Of a DNA stretch of 64,000 bases, positions 41,521-49,261 are shown piece by piece. Source of the stretch: an uncultured Olsenella sp. (GTDB lineage: Bacteria; Actinomycetota; Coriobacteriia; Coriobacteriales; Atopobiaceae); NCBI GenBank assembly GCA_900548775.1, contig URLM01000001.1:68736-132735 (forward strand), in the 5' to 3' direction. The translations under genes and the position numbers were made by a program. Each line of letters starts with the position of its first letter. Position 1 is the stretch's first letter. The notes below the pieces were generated by a model. The model ran no database searches and was not told where the DNA came from. It worked only from the letters and a program-made list of their open reading frames with translations.

Positions 41521-42706
41521 CGTCGCCGCCCTCCCCCTCCGAGACAAGCTCGGCCAAGGCGGCGAGGGCAGCGTCCACGTCCCGCTCCGTAGTGAAGCAG
41601 CCAAACGAGAAGCGCACGGCACCCGTGTCCTGCGTGCCCAGTGCCCGGTGCATGCGCGGCGCGCAGTGGCCGCCCGCGCGCACGGCGATGTCGTAGTCGT
41701 GGCCGAGCGCGTCCGCAACCTCGGACGATTCCCATCCCGGCAGGTTCACGCTCACCACTGGCGCGTGGTCGAAGCCGGGGGCGAGAAGCCCCTCCTCCGT
41801 TGCCGGGAAGTCGCCATAGACCGTGGCTTCCACGCGGCGCGCACCGGCGACGAAGCGCCTCGTGAGCGCCAGGTCGTGCGCATGAATGGCGTCGAGGCCC
41901 TTCTCGGCAATCCACGCCGCCGCAGCCGAGAGGCCCGCGATGCCATGGCCGTTGAGCGTGCCTGCCTCGAGGTGCTCTGGGTAGCCCTCGGGCTGGCCCT
42001 CCTCGAAGGAGAGCACGCCCGTGCCACCACGGAGCACCGGATGCACGTCCACGCCAGGCGCCACGGCCAGGCCGCCCGTGCCCTGGGGGCCCATGAGCGC
42101 CTTGTGGCCTGTGAAGGCAACCAGGTCTATGCCCAGGTCGTCCATGCAGATGGGCCGCGCACCCGCCGTCTGGGCGCAGTCGAGAAGGACCGGCGCCCCT
42201 GCCGCGTGCGCTGCCGCGACAACGCGAGCCAGCCCCTCACGTTCAAGGACGTTGCCCGTGAGGTTCGAGGCGTGCGTGAGGCAGACGAGGCTCGTGCCTG
42301 GCACGATGGCGTCAACCAAGGCGTCCACGTCGAGCACGCCGCGGCGGTCTGCCGCCGCGAAGCTGAGCGTCACGCCCCTCTCGTCCCGCAGGCGGTAAAG
42401 CGGTCGCAGAATGGAGTTGTGGTCCCAGTCCGTGGCCACCACGCGGCCACCGTCGGGCACCGTGCCCAGGATGGCCATGTTGAGCGCCTCGGTGGCGTTG
42501 GCGGCAAAGACCAGCCGCTCGGGGTGGCCAAAGCCGAGAAGCGCCGACACCCGCTCCCGCGCGAGGGCGATGGAGCGGGCCGCGGCAAGCTCGGACTCAT
42601 GGGCACCCCGGCCGCACGAGCCAAAGGTTCGCAGCGCGTCCGTGACGGCAGTCATCACGCACTCTGGGCGCTGATGGGAGGTGGCGGCGCAGTTGAGGTA
42701 GATCAT
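41507..42706 (-). CDS. Cysteine desulfurase-like class V aminotransferase
   Basis: PLP enzyme of the SufS/CsdB/NifS type, 399 residues, expected to release sulfur or selenium from (seleno)cysteine. Visible are YLNCAATSHQRP at the N-terminus, NATEALNMAIL, LLDCAQTAGARP, the PLP lysine Lys202 in AFTGHKALMGPQGTGG, and the sulfur-accepting Cys region RAGGHCAPRMHRALG. Between selD-yqeB-DUF3343 and yedF, its likely job is to provide selenium (or sulfur) for cofactor maturation rather than general FeS assembly; there are no suf or isc genes beside it. Confidence 0.9.
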   Translation of the reverse strand: MIYLNCAATSHQRPECVMTAVTDALRTFGSCGRGAHESELAAARSIALARERVSALLGFGHPERLVFAANATEALNMAILGTVPDGGRVVATDWDHNSILRPLYRLRDERGVTLSFAAADRRGVLDVDALVDAIVPGTSLVCLTHASNLTGNVLEREGLARVVAAAHAAGAPVLLDCAQTAGARPICMDDLGIDLVAFTGHKALMGPQGTGGLAVAPGVDVHPVLRGGTGVLSFEEGQPEGYPEHLEAGTLNGHGIAGLSAAAAWIAEKGLDAIHAHDLALTRRFVAGARRVEATVYGDFPATEEGLLAPGFDHAPVVSVNLPGWESSEVADALGHDYDIAVRAGGHCAPRMHRALGTQDTGAVRFSFGCFTTERDVDAALAALAELVSEGEGGDDATA

Positions 42707-42719
42707 GGGATGTGCCTTG

Positions 42720-43331
42720 CTACAGCGTAGTGACGCCCGGCTCGCCCGCCATGACCTTGGCGATCTCGTACAGGTTGGTCACGCCACCCACGGCGAGCTT
42801 CTCGCGAATGCCGTAGAAGTCCAGGCAGGTGCCGCAGGTGAGGACCTGCGTGCCGCGGCTCTCGAGCTCCTTGATGTCCTCGAGTGACTCGGAGCCCTCG
42901 CAGGTGAGGTGCGCACCGCCGTTGAAGAAGATCATCTTCTTGGGGACCGAGTCGCCGTGGGCGAGGGCGTAGATGAGACCCTTCATGAGGATGTGGCCGA
43001 GCTTCTCGTCACCACGGCCCATGGCGTCGGAGTCCACGGCAATCACGGAGGCGCCGGTGGCAGGCAGGTCGCAGAAGGCCTGGGCCTCGGAGGCGGCGTT
43101 CTCGGACGCGCTCACGGCATCACGCGGAGTGAGCGTGAGGGTAGTCTCGTCACCGGAAGCCGCGGTGGTGAGGTCGCAGTTCTTCTCGGCGGCCAGGCGC
43201 GTGAGGTTTCCAAGGGCAACGGAGTCGTTGACGACGACCTCGAGGGACTCGCCGGCTGCGAGCTTGGGCAGCGCCTCCAGCGTGAGGACGACGGGCTTGG
43301 GGCAGGTGAGATTGCGCGCATCGATCTTCAT
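42720..43331 (-). CDS. yedF: Selenium metabolism protein YedF (TusA-like plus DsrE-like)
   Basis: A 203-residue two-domain protein. The N-terminal TusA/SirA-like domain has the CPxP motif (DARNLTCPKPVVLT, Cys10). The C-terminal DsrE/F-like domain has KKMIFFNGGAHLTCEGSE and VLTCGTCLDFYG. This fused form is the YedF variant linked to selenium traits. It probably passes selenium as a persulfide or selenosulfide. It is the promoter-proximal gene of the minus-strand selenium block; the divergent yqeC starts 210 bp away. Two TGAGACAAAGGG-type palindromes lie in that gap. Confidence 0.92.
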   Translation of the reverse strand: MKIDARNLTCPKPVVLTLEALPKLAAGESLEVVVNDSVALGNLTRLAAEKNCDLTTAASGDETTLTLTPRDAVSASENAASEAQAFCDLPATGASVIAVDSDAMGRGDEKLGHILMKGLIYALAHGDSVPKKMIFFNGGAHLTCEGSESLEDIKELESRGTQVLTCGTCLDFYGIREKLAVGGVTNLYEIAKVMAGEPGVTTL

Positions 43332-43424
43332 GGTGACTCCGTTCTGTTCTGCCGGCGGAGCGCTCCGACTGGCATCGGGCGACGTCGAGCGTTAACCACA
43401 CGAGTGTATAACGTTGGGCCGCAA

Positions 43425-43494
43425 TGAGACAAAGGGGCAGCCCCTCTCTCATCCGGTATGCTGTGAGACAAAGGGAGTTTTTCCCTTTGTCACA
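43425..43494. repeat. TGAGACAAAGGG palindromes, copies 3 and 4
   Basis: Two side-by-side palindromes: 43425-43451 (TGAGACAAAGGG/CCCCTCTCTCA, imperfect) and 43463-43494 (GTGAGACAAAGGGA/TCCCTTTGTCAC with a T-rich loop). They lie in the divergent promoter gap between yedF and yqeC. Confidence 0.8.
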
Positions 43495-43541
43495 TTCCTT
43501 TCGGCTCTCTAAGAGCATATGACTTTTTGTTAGGGTTCCTC

Positions 43542-44249
43542 ATGAATCTTACGGATTTGCTGCGAACGGATAGCGGGGTTCTCTCAGTGGTGGGGAGTGG
43601 CGGCAAGTCGACGCTCGTGAACGAGCTTGCGCGCGAGCTGGGATGCACGGTGATCATCGCCACGTCCACGCACATGCTGGCGCCCGAGGGGTGTCCCCTC
43701 CTGCTTGAGGCGACGGAGCTCGACGTTGAGCAGGCGCTCTGGTACACGCGCGTAGTGTGCGTGGGAAGGCGCGCAGAGGGCGCCGACGGGGCCGCCGGGA
43801 AGCTTTGTGCGCCGTCGCTGGGCTTTGGGACGCTTGCCGTTCTCGCCGACCGCGTGCTGGTGGAGGCGGATGGGTCGCGCCGCCTGCCTCTCAAGGCGCA
43901 TGCCGCTTACGAGCCGGCGGTGCCCTCGGAGAGCAGCCAGACAATCCAGGTGGTGGGTGCCTCCGGCTTTGGCGGCCGCGTGGGCGAGGTCGTGCACCGG
44001 CCGCAGCTCATGTGCGAGGCCGTGGGCTGCTCGCCGAGCGACGAGTGCACGCCCGAGCTGTACGCACGGTTCGTGGCGGCCGAGCACGCGGCTGGCCTTC
44101 TGCGCGCGGATGACATCGTGGTGAACCAGGCCGATGACCAGGACGGCATTGACCTTGCGGCACGGTTCGCCTCGGAGCTGCGCGCCTGTGGGGACGAGAC
44201 GCCCGTCGCTGCCGGCTCCGTGCGCGAGCATCACCTGATGAGGGTGTAG
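43542..44249 (+). CDS. yqeC: YqeC, selenium-dependent molybdenum hydroxylase system protein
   Basis: A putative P-loop accessory protein of 235 residues and another genomic marker of selenium-dependent molybdenum hydroxylases. The Walker-like motif is VVGSGGKSTLVNELA (residues 16-30). DRVLVEADGSRRLPLKAHAAYEP is the conserved family segment, and the C-terminus has DDIVVNQADDQDG. Its role is unknown; nucleotide-dependent cofactor insertion is a common suggestion. I chose the ATG at 43542 with AGGG 6 bp upstream over the TTG five codons earlier. Confidence 0.9.
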   Translation: MNLTDLLRTDSGVLSVVGSGGKSTLVNELARELGCTVIIATSTHMLAPEGCPLLLEATELDVEQALWYTRVVCVGRRAEGADGAAGKLCAPSLGFGTLAVLADRVLVEADGSRRLPLKAHAAYEPAVPSESSQTIQVVGASGFGGRVGEVVHRPQLMCEAVGCSPSDECTPELYARFVAAEHAAGLLRADDIVVNQADDQDGIDLAARFASELRACGDETPVAAGSVREHHLMRV

Positions 44250-44308
44250 CTACGAGACGAGCAGCCGGCCCTTCTCGGCGCACATTCTTGCGGCAAACGC
44301 GTGCGAAC

Positions 44309-44378
44309 CGATACACATTCGTTATCCGAATGTGTATCGACCTGCGTGCGTCACAGATTCGTCCACGAATGTGTATCG
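44309..44378. repeat. Double hairpin element, copy 1
   Basis: Hairpin A (44309-44339): CGATACACATTCG and CGAATGTGTATCG around TTATC. Hairpin B (44350-44378): GTCACAGATTCG and CGAATGTGTATCG around TCCA, imperfect. The reverse complement aligns with the element at 52201-52269, including the 10-nt spacer (GCACGCAGGT against CGCGCAGGAT). Confidence 0.8.
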
Positions 44379-44416
44379 CACGCAGCCCAAGGCGTGCGAC
44401 ACCAGGCGCCTCGTCC

Positions 44417-44989
44417 CTACACCGCCGCAGGCAGAGCGCACCCAACCACGACGCTCGCGACGCCGATAAGTGCCAGCGGAATGCACCCGTCGACGAACGA
44501 CGGCAGCGGGTCGAGCCGGTAGTACAGCACGTAGCACACCAGGCTCGCGATAAACCCCGCCACGGCAAGTACCGCCACGAGAGCGGCAGCACCTGGCTGC
44601 CCCGCTCCCCCAAGCGCCAGCGCGCAGCAGGCCTCCATGCCAAGCCATGCCACGAAGAGCACCAGCTCCGTGGTGGGCTGGCGCTGGAACATGCGCTGCG
44701 TGATGCCGAGAAGTACCAGGTAGAGCGCCACGGCGCCAACAAGGCACCCGACCACGGTCTCGTGGCTGGCAAGGCTTGCCGCGCCTCCGCAGACGCGCGT
44801 GGCCCCAAGCAAGCCGCAAGCAGCCGCGCCGAGAATGGCCACGATGCCAACGGTCCTCAGCGCCCCGTGCGCAGAGGCCCCGCTCACCTTGGGCCAGAAG
44901 AAGATGGCCCACCAGGCAAGGTACAGCGCACAGCACGCGGCCATGAGCGCGTGTCCCTGCCGCATCTGCGTAAACGCAATGGCATCCAA
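44417..44989 (-). CDS. Six-helix membrane protein of unknown function
   Basis: A 190-residue integral membrane protein with about six hydrophobic segments (for example ALYLAWWAIFFW, VGIVAILGAAACGLLGA, LVGAVALYLVLLGI, LFVAWLGMEACCALALGG, GFIASLVCYVLYYRL). I do not recognise the family. TTG at 44989 is chosen because GGGAGG lies 5 bp upstream. It sits between the selenium block and the purine catabolism block and might be linked to either, but no substrate motif is visible. Confidence 0.65.
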   Translation of the reverse strand: MDAIAFTQMRQGHALMAACCALYLAWWAIFFWPKVSGASAHGALRTVGIVAILGAAACGLLGATRVCGGAASLASHETVVGCLVGAVALYLVLLGITQRMFQRQPTTELVLFVAWLGMEACCALALGGAGQPGAAALVAVLAVAGFIASLVCYVLYYRLDPLPSFVDGCIPLALIGVASVVVGCALPAAV

Positions 44990-45170
44990 AGTGGCCTCCC
45001 TTACCCTATGCCGCGGAGCATCGCCGTGAGAGCCCCGCAACATCTTGATAATAGCCCTGCTTCGCAGAAGTACTCTCTAGCAGCAACGTTGTCACTTTCC
45101 GCGCCTTTCGTTATCGGATTCCGCGATTGTTGCCGTCACTATCCGCGACCGCACCGCCCTGCGCACAAAA

Positions 45171-45203
45171 GGCGGGCAGCGCCGGCATCAGCCAGCACCG
45201 CCC
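45171..45203 (-). terminator. Terminator after ridA
   Basis: On the minus strand, CGGGCGGTGCTGGC pairs with GCCGGCGCTGCCCGCC around TGAT with minor mismatches, followed by TTTTGTGC. Confidence 0.75.
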
Positions 45204-45253
45204 GTCCTCTGCTCAGAACTCCGTGCTCTTATCGGCGCTTAGGCCCTCGGCGC

Positions 45254-45634
45254 TTAGACCCTCGCGACGGCCTTGATCTCGACCTTGCCGCCACCGGGGA
45301 GCGCGGCAACCTGGAAGGCCGCACGCGCGGGATACGGAGCCTCGAAGAACTCGGCATAGATCTCGTTCATGGCACCAAACTCGTTGATGTCGGCGAGAAG
45401 GACGGTGGTCTCGACCACGTCGGCCATGGAGGCGCCGGCGGCCTCGAGGATGTTCTTCAGGTTGGTCAGGCTCTGGCGGGTCTGGCTCTGGATGTCGTCG
45501 CCGGCAAGCTTGCCGGTGGCGGGGTCGATGCCCAGCTGGCCGGACACGTTGATGGACCCGTTGGACACGACGCCCGCAGAGTAGGGGCCAAGGGCCTTGG
45601 GGGCCTTGTCGGTGACGATGGCGGTCTTGCTCAT
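45254..45634 (-). CDS. ridA: RidA family enamine/imine deaminase
   Basis: A 126-residue trimeric deaminase that hydrolyses reactive enamines and imines such as 2-aminoacrylate. The family pattern is complete: KAPKALGPYSAGV, GSINVSGQLGIDPATG, QSLTNLKNILEAAGASMADVVETTV, and the C-terminal catalytic Arg segment YPARAAFQVAALPGGGKVEIKAVA. The ATG follows AAAGGAG. The ammonia-lyase encoded at 62611 and other PLP enzymes produce aminoacrylate-type intermediates, so it fits as a detoxifying partner. A 15-bp tandem duplication spans its stop codon. Confidence 0.94.
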   Translation of the reverse strand: MSKTAIVTDKAPKALGPYSAGVVSNGSINVSGQLGIDPATGKLAGDDIQSQTRQSLTNLKNILEAAGASMADVVETTVLLADINEFGAMNEIYAEFFEAPYPARAAFQVAALPGGGKVEIKAVARV

Positions 45635-45732
45635 GTAACGCTCCTTTGCTTCATGCCCGCTCTCGCGGACGGCTAATGGATGAGAAAAACGGGGGACGAG
45701 AGGCGCGTGACCCACGGCGCCGGAACGTGACC

Positions 45733-47118
45733 CTACCTCGCCACGTAGCGGCCGGGCTTCTCGCCTGTGGGCTCGCCGTCACGCACAGCAAGCGTGCCGT
45801 TCACAAAGACGAGCTTTGCGCGCCCGTGCGCCTCAAAGCCCTCGTAGGTGGTGTAGTCGACGGCCTGGTGCTGGTTGGCCGCGCTAATGGTCCAGCGAGC
45901 CGCGGGATCCCACACGCAGATGTCCGCGTCGGAGCCGGCGGCAAGCGCGCCCTTGCGCGGGTACATGCCAAACACGCGCGCCTGGCCCTCGGAGAGCAGG
46001 TGCAGGTAGTCCATGGGCCCGAGCCGACCCTCGAAGGTGGTCATGATGAGGGCCGGCCTGTGCTCCACACCCGGACCGCCGTTGGGGATCTTGGTGAAGT
46101 CGCCGCGGCCGCGGTCCTTCTGGCCGTGCAGGTTGAACGAGCAGTGGTCGGTCGAGATCTGGTCGACCTCGCCGTCCTCCACGGCCTCGCGCAGCGACGC
46201 GATGTCCTCAGGCTTGCGCAGGGGCGGGCTCATCACGTACTTGGCGCCGGCAAAGCCGTCCTCGCCCTGCTCGAGGTAGCGCGTGTCGTCCAGCAGCAGG
46301 TACTGCGGGCAGGTCTCCAGCGAGACGCGCACGCCCCGCTCGCGGGCGGCACGAACCTGCTCGAGGCCAAGCCAGGTCGAGCAGTGCACCACGTTCACGC
46401 GGGCGCCCGTAAGCTCCGAGAGGTACATGAGGCGGCTGATGGCCTCGGCCTCGCACTCGGCCGGGCGGCTCAGCGCATGGCCCTCGGGACCCGTGATGCC
46501 CTTGGCGAGCATCCTGCGCTGCAGCTCGTTTACCAGGGTGCCATTCTCGCAATGCACGCAGAGGATGCCGTCGAACGGCTTTATCGCCTCGAGCACCTCC
46601 ATGGTCTGGGCGTCGTCCAGACGCAGGTGATCGTAGGCGAAGTAGGTCTTGAACGAGGTGACGCCGGCATCGCGCATGTCCGCGATCTCCTCGCGCGTGT
46701 GGTCGTTCCAGTCGGCGATGGCCATGTGGAAGGCGTAGTTCGCCGTGCAGGTGCCGTCGGCGCGCTTGTGCCACTCGTCGAGCGCCTGGTGAAGTGTCAT
46801 GCCCCTGTCCTGGGTGGCGTAGTCCACGATGGTGGTCGTGCCACCGCAGGCGGCCGCGCGCGTGCCCGTCTCGAAGCTGTCTGCCGTCCAGTCCATGCCC
46901 GTCCAGCACTGCATGTGGGTATGGGCGTCAATGAAGCCCGGGTAGACCCAGCAGCCGGCCACGTCGAAGACCTCCGCGCCCTCGAGCTGCGCCTCGTCAA
47001 CGCCGCCCGGGACAACGCCCGCGATCTTGTCGCCCTCGATCACCACGTCGCCGAGAAAGACGCCCTCGGGCGTCACCAGCCGGCCGTTCCTCAGGACCTT
47101 GCGTGCCTGCGCGACCAT
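45733..47118 (-). CDS. hyuA: D-hydantoinase/dihydropyrimidinase family (HyuA/YgeZ-like)
   Basis: Metal-dependent cyclic amidohydrolase of 461 residues, the same length as E. coli HyuA. Metal ligands are seen in YPGFIDAHTHMQCWTG (HxH), SFKTYFAYDHLRL (carboxylated Lys), CVHCENGTLV, NVVHCSTWLG and QISTDHCSFNLHG. It probably opens a hydantoin- or ureide-like ring arising from purine breakdown; the natural substrate is not proven. I use the ATG at 47118, nine bases after AAGGGG; an earlier ATG directly abuts that site. The gene belongs to the ygeW-ygeY-arcC set here. Confidence 0.9.
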   Translation of the reverse strand: MVAQARKVLRNGRLVTPEGVFLGDVVIEGDKIAGVVPGGVDEAQLEGAEVFDVAGCWVYPGFIDAHTHMQCWTGMDWTADSFETGTRAAACGGTTTIVDYATQDRGMTLHQALDEWHKRADGTCTANYAFHMAIADWNDHTREEIADMRDAGVTSFKTYFAYDHLRLDDAQTMEVLEAIKPFDGILCVHCENGTLVNELQRRMLAKGITGPEGHALSRPAECEAEAISRLMYLSELTGARVNVVHCSTWLGLEQVRAARERGVRVSLETCPQYLLLDDTRYLEQGEDGFAGAKYVMSPPLRKPEDIASLREAVEDGEVDQISTDHCSFNLHGQKDRGRGDFTKIPNGGPGVEHRPALIMTTFEGRLGPMDYLHLLSEGQARVFGMYPRKGALAAGSDADICVWDPAARWTISAANQHQAVDYTTYEGFEAHGRAKLVFVNGTLAVRDGEPTGEKPGRYVAR

Positions 47119-47131
47119 AACAACCATCCCC

Positions 47132-48148
47132 TTACAGAGAAGCGCCAGGCCCGCCCGAGACGCCGTCTTCAGCGCCCGCAGCGGGCCAAATGTCCTGACC
47201 GGATTCCGACGCCTCGCGCAACGCCACAAGCTCTTGGGCAACGCGCTCGAGGTCGGATGGGGTATCAATGTCATCAAGCTCGGCCGGATAGCGCGCCTCG
47301 ACCAACCGCGTGGTGCAGGCAAGGTCGGGATTCCTTCTCAGAATCTCTCCCCCACCCACGTCTCCCTCAAGGTCGAGAAGCGCTTCGCGCAGGTAGCCGG
47401 GAAACACCACAGGGCTCCCCGCCTTGCCCCGCCACGCCAGGCGCACCACGCAGGCGGGGTGTGCCGCGAACTCGTCGAGCAGCGCCTCCACGCTCGCGCC
47501 GGAGAGGAGCGGCTGGTCACCCTGGACAAAGAGGTAGCCCGCGCGTGCGCCTAGCGCCTCCACGCCCGCGCGGATCGTGTCGCTCTGGAGCGCTCCCGCC
47601 GGCTCCGCGCAGGCAACGTGCCTTGCCTCGCATGCAGCGCGCACGCGCTCCCACCGCGTGGAGACCACCACATCAAGGCGAGGCGACACCAGGGCGTCGA
47701 GCGTGTGCGACACCACGGCGCGACCGCGCAGGGGCTCGACGAGCTTCTGCTTCCCAAAGCGCGTGGCCTGGCCGTTCGCCATGACCACGCAACCCAGGCG
47801 AGGCACTCCGGCAACGCCGGCAAATGCCGCCGAGAAGCCCGCATTGGCCGCAGAGCCAACCCCACGCTGCCAGGCCCCGTAGCGGCGGAGAAAGTCCTCC
47901 CCCTCGGGCGTGAGGCTGGAACTTCCTCCCTTCTCGCCACCAATGGAGCGAACGGTGAGGGCGCAGCCCAGGGCATGCTCCGCGTCGTGAAGGATGCGCA
48001 TGGCCTTGGTGTAGCTCATCCCCATGGCCTTGGCCGAGGCGGAGAGGCTGCCCGTCTCGCGAACTCCAGCAAGAAGGGCCATGGGACCCGGGCCAAAGAA
48101 GCGCCCGCCATCCTTATCAATAAGGAACGAGAATATCCGTGGTTCCAT
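47132..48148 (-). CDS. mocA: ModE-like HTH fused to MocA-type molybdenum cofactor nucleotidyltransferase
   Basis: A 338-residue fusion. Residues 1 to about 110 resemble the ModE N-terminal winged helix: GPGPMALLAGVRETGSLSASAKAMGMSYTKAMRIL, then GGEKGGSSSLTPEG. From about 130, a MobA/MocA-like nucleotidyltransferase follows: GCVVMANGQATRFGKQKLVEPLRGR, VVVSTRWERV, LFVQGDQPLLSG, AWRGKAGSPVVFPGY and LDDIDTPSDLE. MocA adds CMP to the molybdenum cofactor for hydroxylases of the xanthine dehydrogenase type. The HTH could let the enzyme control cluster expression. The G-x-x-T/S-R-F-G-x-x-K motif is intact (ANGQATRFGKQK). The ATG follows GAGGTGAGGGCC. Confidence 0.88.
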   Translation of the reverse strand: MEPRIFSFLIDKDGGRFFGPGPMALLAGVRETGSLSASAKAMGMSYTKAMRILHDAEHALGCALTVRSIGGEKGGSSSLTPEGEDFLRRYGAWQRGVGSAANAGFSAAFAGVAGVPRLGCVVMANGQATRFGKQKLVEPLRGRAVVSHTLDALVSPRLDVVVSTRWERVRAACEARHVACAEPAGALQSDTIRAGVEALGARAGYLFVQGDQPLLSGASVEALLDEFAAHPACVVRLAWRGKAGSPVVFPGYLREALLDLEGDVGGGEILRRNPDLACTTRLVEARYPAELDDIDTPSDLERVAQELVALREASESGQDIWPAAGAEDGVSGGPGASL

Positions 48149-48189
48149 GGCCCTCACCTCGCGCGCATTGCAGTTGCGATACCTACATG

Positions 48190-49131
48190 CTACCCACGCA
48201 CGATGGTACCAGTCTTGCCGGCGATGCCGTCGGCCGCTCGGTCGAGCTCGGTGATGAGCGCCATGCGGCCGGGTCCGGATTGCGCAAACTGGAGCGCAGC
48301 CTGGACCTTGGGGAGCATCGAGCCCGGCGCGAACTCGCCGTCGTCGATGTAGCGCTGTGCCGTCTCGGGCGTGAGCTCGTCGAGCTCGGTCTGGTCGGGC
48401 TTGCCAAAGTGGATGGCGACCTTCTCGACCGCGGTGAGGATGACAAGGGCGTCCGCACCGAGCTGCTCGGCCAGGCGAGCGGCGGCGAAGTCCTTGTCGA
48501 TGACGGCTGCCGCGCCCTTGAGGTGGTTGCCCTCGGTGTGGTAGACGGGAATGCCGCCGCCACCGCACGCGATGACCACGTGGTCCGCCTCGACCAGGGA
48601 GCGAATGGTGTCAAGCTCGACGATGGACTGGGGCTTGGGGCTCGCGACCACGCGGCGCCATCCTCGGCCGGAGTCCTCGACCACGGTGTAGCCGCGCTCG
48701 GCCACCATGCGGTCGGCCTCCTCCTTGGTCATGAAGGCACCGATGGGCTTGGTGGGGTTCTCGAAGGCAGGGTCGTTGGGGTCGACCTCGACCTGGGTGA
48801 GCACGGTGGTCACGCCGTGGTTGATCTGGCGGTTTGCCAGCTCCTCGCGGATGGCGTTCTGAAGGTCGTAGCCAATGTAGCCCTGGCTCATGGCCACGCA
48901 GACCGAGAGCGGGCAGGGGATGTACTTCTCGGGATTGGAGCGCGTGAGCTGGGTCATGGCCTCCTGGATCATGCCCACCTGCGGCCCGTTGCCGTGCGCA
49001 ACGATGACCTCGTTGCCCTCGGCGATGAGGTCGACGATTGCCTTGGAGGTGTGCTTCACGGCCGCCATCTGCTCTGGCAGGTTCTTCCCCAACGCGTTGC
49101 CGCCCAGTGCGACGACGATTCTCTTGCCCAT
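48190..49131 (-). CDS. arcC: Carbamate kinase
   Basis: Converts carbamoyl phosphate and ADP to carbamate and ATP, giving energy at the end of a catabolic route. The 313-residue protein has VVALGGNALGKNLPEQ (phosphate-binding start), IVAHGNGPQVGMI, VIACGGGGIPVY, AVIDKDFAAARLAEQLGADALVILTAV and the C-terminal GTIVRG. The ATG follows GGAGAGGAACGA. It sits between ygeW (carbamoyltransferase-like) and mocA, as in the E. coli yge/yqe region where the kinase is YqeA. Carbamoyl phosphate is presumably supplied by YgeW. Confidence 0.94.
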   Translation of the reverse strand: MGKRIVVALGGNALGKNLPEQMAAVKHTSKAIVDLIAEGNEVIVAHGNGPQVGMIQEAMTQLTRSNPEKYIPCPLSVCVAMSQGYIGYDLQNAIREELANRQINHGVTTVLTQVEVDPNDPAFENPTKPIGAFMTKEEADRMVAERGYTVVEDSGRGWRRVVASPKPQSIVELDTIRSLVEADHVVIACGGGGIPVYHTEGNHLKGAAAVIDKDFAAARLAEQLGADALVILTAVEKVAIHFGKPDQTELDELTPETAQRYIDDGEFAPGSMLPKVQAALQFAQSGPGRMALITELDRAADGIAGKTGTIVRG

Positions 49132-49170
49132 TCGTTCCTCTCCGTTCTCCCCAAATCGCGTAAAACAAAG

Positions 49171-49219
49171 CGCGGGCCGGCCAACCGAGCACCAGCGGCT
49201 CGGCCCGACCAGCCCGCGC
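49171..49219 (-). terminator. Hairpin between ygeW and arcC
   Basis: CGCGGGC pairs with GCCCGCG, and inside it CCGAGC pairs with GCTCGG; on the minus strand it is followed by TTTGTTTTACG. It probably ends or attenuates the ygeW transcript before arcC. Confidence 0.7.
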
Positions 49220-49261
49220 GTTCCCTTGTGGGTCCTGCGCCGGTCGCCCCGAAGCCAGACC

